8,844 nt of DNA from JBCDGH01 sp038751365 (GTDB taxonomy: Bacteria > Patescibacteriota > JACMRA01). Position 1 is the stretch's first letter, and the number at the start of each line of letters is the position of its first letter. The notes under the pieces are model-generated. The model saw nothing but the letters and a program-made list of their open reading frames with translations, made no database searches and was not told the origin of the DNA. This document shows, one piece after another, positions 6,369 through 8,844 of this stretch. Location of the stretch: the NCBI GenBank assembly GCA_038751365.1, contig JBCDGH010000037.1, forward strand, positions 1 to 8,844, in the 5' to 3' direction. Both the position numbers and the translations under genes were made by a program.

Positions 6369-6399
6369 AACTATTCGCCCTCAAAAAACTGTTTAGAAT

Positions 6400-6409
6400 T
6401 GTAATTACA
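6400..6409. repeat. 10-bp perfect palindrome TGTAATTACA
   Basis: It is self-complementary over 10 bp and lies 32 bp upstream of the operon's -35 box. It could be an operator or activator site. Chance occurrence is possible in AT-rich sequence. Confidence 0.25.
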
Positions 6410-6551
6410 TACACATCAGCTTTAATGGTATCTGGAACAAGTTGTAGTATATGAATCACGATTAAACGTAATAAATAAAGTTGTTTTACTTTACAAAAAC
6501 CTATATATCAATATTAGTAAATTCGTAAACAATTAAACTTACCAACTATAG

Positions 6552-6581
6552 TATGTGTTTTAGAAGCAATTAGCACACATA
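6552..6581. repeat. Inverted repeat TATGTGT / ACACATA ahead of the helicase gene
   Basis: Perfect 7-bp arms (6552-6558 and 6575-6581) enclose 16 nt and end 19 nt before ATG 6601. If transcribed it could fold in the leader RNA; as DNA it could bind a dimeric regulator. No T-run follows, so it is not a terminator. Confidence 0.4.
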
Positions 6582-6600
6582 TCTATTGTTAAACATATAT

Positions 6601-7803
6601 ATGCCATTTTCACGTAGGAGTCGCAATAGTTCGCGCCCGTATTTTCGAAGAAACTCACGCCCAACAAAAACTAAAAAAAAGGAAAAGGTTCTAGATGAGA
6701 CTATTTACACGCAAGCTGCTCAAGAAGTAGAACCAAAAAAAGAACTAGATCAAGTTAATTTTGATACCTATTCTCTGTCTAGTACAATCGTTAAAGCTCT
6801 GGAGTATAGAGGGTTTACTTCTCCAACCGAAATCCAGACTAAGACTATACCAGTAATATTGGAGGGTAGTGATCTAGTAGCAATATCTCAAACAGGTAGC
6901 GGCAAAACTGGAAGTTTTTTAATTCCTTTACTTCATAGGACCAAAGAGGATCAAAACAAAAATCTCAACCGTGGAGCTCTAATTGTAGCCCCAACCAGAG
7001 AGCTAGCTCTACAAATAGATAAAGAGCTTAGAGCCTTTGACCTGAGAAAACTAGGACTTTACTCCCAAACTTGCATTGGTGGAGCTGATATTCGCGAACA
7101 AATGAGAAGGTTACGCAAACCCAACCACTTTATAATCGGAACTCCTGGAAGACTTGTAGACTTGGTTAAACGTGAAGCTCTTAACCTATCAAACATCAAG
7201 ACAGTGGTGCTAGATGAAATGGATAGGATGTTAGAAATGGGATTTGTAGAAGACATCACTTGGCTAATAGAACAGATAAAAGGTTCTAAGCAATCCTTAT
7301 TCTTCTCTGCAACGGTAAATAAGCAAGTTGAACCAGTATTAAAAAAATTTGCACCAAACGCTACTTATGTTACAGTCAATAACCCAAGTCCAAGTCAGTT
7401 TGTCGAACAGAGTGCAATTAAAGTTCAGCAAGGTCAGTCCAAGTTAGAAATAATTTCAGAATATTTAGAGCGTGATGAAGTTGTAAAAGCTATAATATTC
7501 ATAAACACCAAAAGTGAAGTTGAAAAAGTTGCAAATAATTTAGCTAGACAAGGATTTGAAGTAGATTATTTACATGGTGACAAGAGTCAAGGAGCCAGGA
7601 CTCGTACCGTAAAATTCTTTAGAAGGATAAGAAGCGGTGTTTTGGTTGCTACAGACGTAGCTGCTAGAGGTCTTGATATCAGCGATATATCTCACGTCAT
7701 TAATTATGACGAACCTAAATCAGAAGACGATTATATTCATAGGATAGGGCGTACCGGAAGAGCTGGAAGATTTGGTGTAGCAGTTACTTTACTGAACAGG
7801 TAA
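6601..7803 (+). CDS. DEAD-box ATP-dependent RNA helicase
   Basis: 400 residues from ATG 6601. A TTG five codons upstream is in frame but has no ribosome site. An Arg/Ser/Lys-rich RNA-binding head (1-30) precedes the core. Motifs run in order: Q motif with Phe54 and GFTSPTEIQ (71-79), motif I AISQTGSGKT (94-103), PTREL (131-135), TPGR (181-184), motif II DEMD (205-208) in place of DEAD, SAT (236-238), motif IV IIFINTK (298-304), VATDVAARGLDI (349-360) and motif VI HRIGRTGRAGR (380-390). All catalytic residues are present. The protein unwinds or remodels RNA in the cytoplasm, with roles in ribosome assembly, decay or cold adaptation in relatives. It ends ten residues after motif VI, without the C-terminal extension of RhlE or CsdA, so the RNA-binding basic region is at the front. 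DEVD/DEMD variants and the IGG-RK-PN-IIGTPGR wording recall CPR helicases. Confidence 0.93.
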   Translation: MPFSRRSRNSSRPYFRRNSRPTKTKKKEKVLDETIYTQAAQEVEPKKELDQVNFDTYSLSSTIVKALEYRGFTSPTEIQTKTIPVILEGSDLVAISQTGSGKTGSFLIPLLHRTKEDQNKNLNRGALIVAPTRELALQIDKELRAFDLRKLGLYSQTCIGGADIREQMRRLRKPNHFIIGTPGRLVDLVKREALNLSNIKTVVLDEMDRMLEMGFVEDITWLIEQIKGSKQSLFFSATVNKQVEPVLKKFAPNATYVTVNNPSPSQFVEQSAIKVQQGQSKLEIISEYLERDEVVKAIIFINTKSEVEKVANNLARQGFEVDYLHGDKSQGARTRTVKFFRRIRSGVLVATDVAARGLDISDISHVINYDEPKSEDDYIHRIGRTGRAGRFGVAVTLLNR

Positions 7804-7962
7804 CATAAGCTTTAACTGTTCGTTCAGTGTCTGCAAGGTAGAAAAACTGTAAAAGATAGATAAAAAATTAGTAAGTGTTCTGAACATATACAAGTTAAGC
7901 TTAGCTTACATATTTTCATACATAGGTTGACATGTCGAATTCAAAGAATTACTAATTTCAGT
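7804..7962. other. Intergenic region between helicase and ABC ATPase genes
   Basis: 159 bp with no clear terminator after the helicase gene. It contains a small inverted repeat TGTTC-T-GAACA at 7876-7886, the palindrome TAAGCTTA just downstream, and the predicted promoter of the next gene. The GAACAT in the repeat is also found in the half-sites before the fic gene, perhaps by chance. Confidence 0.4.
7927..7956 (+). promoter_or_regulatory. Possible promoter of the ABC ATPase gene, again nearly leaderless
   Basis: A perfect TTGACA (7927-7932) is followed after 18 bp by ACTAAT (7951-7956, 4/6) or after 17 bp by TACTAA (3/6). The start would fall near 7963, the ATG itself. The -10 box is weak, so this is tentative. 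The TTG of this -35 box is an in-frame codon but not a likely translation start. Confidence 0.4.
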
Positions 7963-8841
7963 ATGAGTATTCTTGAAGTCAATAATTTAACTAAAGACTT
8001 TGGTGAGAGCAAAGGTATATTCGATATCAATTTTGATTTAAGCTCTGGTCAAATTTTAGGCTTTATCGGACCTAACGGAGCTGGAAAAAGCACTACTACA
8101 AGTATTCTGACAGGTTTTGTGATACCAGATAGTGGAAATTTTAAGATTTTTGATAGGGATATTGACCATCTAAATATTTATGACATCTACCCAGATATTG
8201 GTATTCTCATGTCAGAGGTTGTGTTTGAGAAACACCTTACTCCCCAACAAATTTTTCAGCAATCAGAAGTCTTACTTGATCAAGATCTTACAGAAAATTG
8301 GCGTCAACTAGCAGAGTATTTAGACCTAGATATTAATAAACGCTTTAGTAAGTTAAGCCTGGGTAATCGTAAAAAAGTCGGAATTATCAATTGCTTAATG
8401 CACGACCCCAATCTGGTCATTATGGACGAGCCTAGCTCAGGACTAGATCCTTTAGTGCAACAAAAGTTGTTTATTTTACTCAAAAAAATAGCTCAAAATG
8501 GTGGTGGAGTACTTTTATCATCACATGTACTCAGCGAGGTTCAATCTGCTTGTAATCAAATCATAATGATTAAAGAAGGTAAAATAGTACTCCAAGATTC
8601 TACTGAAGACATTTTACAAAGAGCGCTCAAGGTATTCCGCTTTAAAACTCTCGATTCAGAAGTAGAAAATCTACTAAAGCAAAGAGAATTAATTGAAAAA
8701 ATAGAAATGAAATCTGAAGAGAAGTTAGTATACACCAACCAACCAGAAGAAATACTCAAAATTTTAGTAGAAAATGATATATTTAGTTTTTATTTAGAAA
8801 GCCCTAGCTTAGAAAACATGTTTTTAGAATATTATAAATAG
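7963..8841 (+). CDS. ABC transporter ATP-binding protein, DrrA/CcmA (ABC-2) type
   Basis: 292 residues from ATG 7963 (MSILEVNNLTKDFG), chosen because the family starts exactly there; the frame is open back to TTG 7927. Motifs are Walker A GPNGAGKS (36-43), signature LSLGN (131-135, a variant usual in ABC-2 ATPases), Walker B LVIMDE (151-156) with Glu156, SSGLD (158-162) and switch His188 (SSHVLSEV). The Q-loop position reads IGILMSEVVF without Gln. About 75 C-terminal residues form the charged accessory domain common in these ATPases, ending LENMFLEYYK. It would power an ABC-2 permease exporting a drug, lipid or polysaccharide. No permease lies in the window, and the gene ends 3 bases before its edge, so the partner is expected just downstream. 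It is separate from the type-1 exporter on the other strand. Confidence 0.9.
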   Translation: MSILEVNNLTKDFGESKGIFDINFDLSSGQILGFIGPNGAGKSTTTSILTGFVIPDSGNFKIFDRDIDHLNIYDIYPDIGILMSEVVFEKHLTPQQIFQQSEVLLDQDLTENWRQLAEYLDLDINKRFSKLSLGNRKKVGIINCLMHDPNLVIMDEPSSGLDPLVQQKLFILLKKIAQNGGGVLLSSHVLSEVQSACNQIIMIKEGKIVLQDSTEDILQRALKVFRFKTLDSEVENLLKQRELIEKIEMKSEEKLVYTNQPEEILKILVENDIFSFYLESPSLENMFLEYYK

Positions 8842-8844
8842 TAC

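Larger units (their letters stand above)
6303..6600. other. Divergent intergenic region (298 bp)
   Basis: This lies between the leftward ABC operon and the rightward helicase gene. It holds the operon promoter (6340-6368), a 10-bp palindrome (6400-6409) and a 7-bp-arm inverted repeat before the helicase start (6552-6581). For the helicase only weak promoter candidates are seen: TTGTTT (6481-6486) with TATATC (6504-6509) at 17 bp, and an isolated TATAGT (6547-6552). I see no tRNA or other structured RNA, and no convincing gene. Confidence 0.5.

Noticed and set aside
6362..6454. 30-codon frame on the plus strand from ATG 6362 to TGA 6452-6454, with a basic head, a hydrophobic middle and a Cys near the end, reminiscent of a lipoprotein signal
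   Set aside because: It is too short to be significant in AT-rich DNA, has no ribosome-binding site, overlaps the leftward promoter, and the residues before the Cys (GTS) do not fit a lipobox.
7804..7962. tRNA, small RNA or attachment site downstream of the helicase
   Set aside because: No cloverleaf, strong hairpin with a T-run, or long direct repeat could be found there by eye.
1..8844. General use of genetic code 25 (TGA = Gly) or code 4 (TGA = Trp)
   Set aside because: Six long genes contain no in-frame TGA, while glycine and tryptophan are written with GGN and TGG throughout. Only one TGA is in question, so it is kept as a local finding.

Overview
The window is AT-rich bacterial DNA holding eight genes or gene remnants and no RNA gene, insertion sequence or CRISPR array that I can see. 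The best guess for the host is a Patescibacteria/CPR-type bacterium or another small AT-rich genome. The grounds are the DEAD-box helicase (short Arg-rich head, helicase core like those of CPR proteins from memory), the low G+C, the scarcity of Shine-Dalgarno sequences and a sortase-signal-like C-terminus at the left edge. This is a family-level impression, not a database result.

Layout. At 1-141 (+) is the tail of a membrane-anchored protein. At 289-1296 (+) is a solitary ABC-exporter membrane domain interrupted by one in-frame TGA and lacking an ATPase domain. At 1369-2430 (+) is a Fic-family AMP-transferase with a C-terminal winged helix; its own promoter lies so close to the ATG that the mRNA should be leaderless, and 9-bp half-sites surround that promoter. 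A bidirectional terminator (about 2475-2530) separates it from a leftward group: 6302-4584 (complete TMD-NBD exporter subunit), 4572-3577 (TMD alone), 3563-2847 (NBD alone) and 2755-2546 (small acidic protein). A divergent intergenic region (6303-6600) carries a clear promoter for the leftward operon. To the right are a DEAD-box RNA helicase (6601-7803) and a DrrA/CcmA-type ABC ATPase (7963-8841), whose permease probably lies beyond the edge.

How they fit together. The leftward group reads as one heterodimeric ABC exporter. One subunit has the degenerate catalytic residues (Asp for Glu after Walker B, Gln for the switch His) with an intact LSGGQ. The other has intact Walker B Glu and switch His with a degraded signature (ISLGQ). 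Together they make one competent and one degenerate ATP site. The second subunit is split into two genes with its linker lost, and its NBD stops early at a TAG, with family-like sequence continuing beyond it.

The observations most worth checking are the internal TGA, set against the absence of TGA among the nine apparent stop codons; the split exporter subunit; and the repeat-rich leaderless promoter of the fic gene. I do not see a convincing new multi-gene defence or mobile system.
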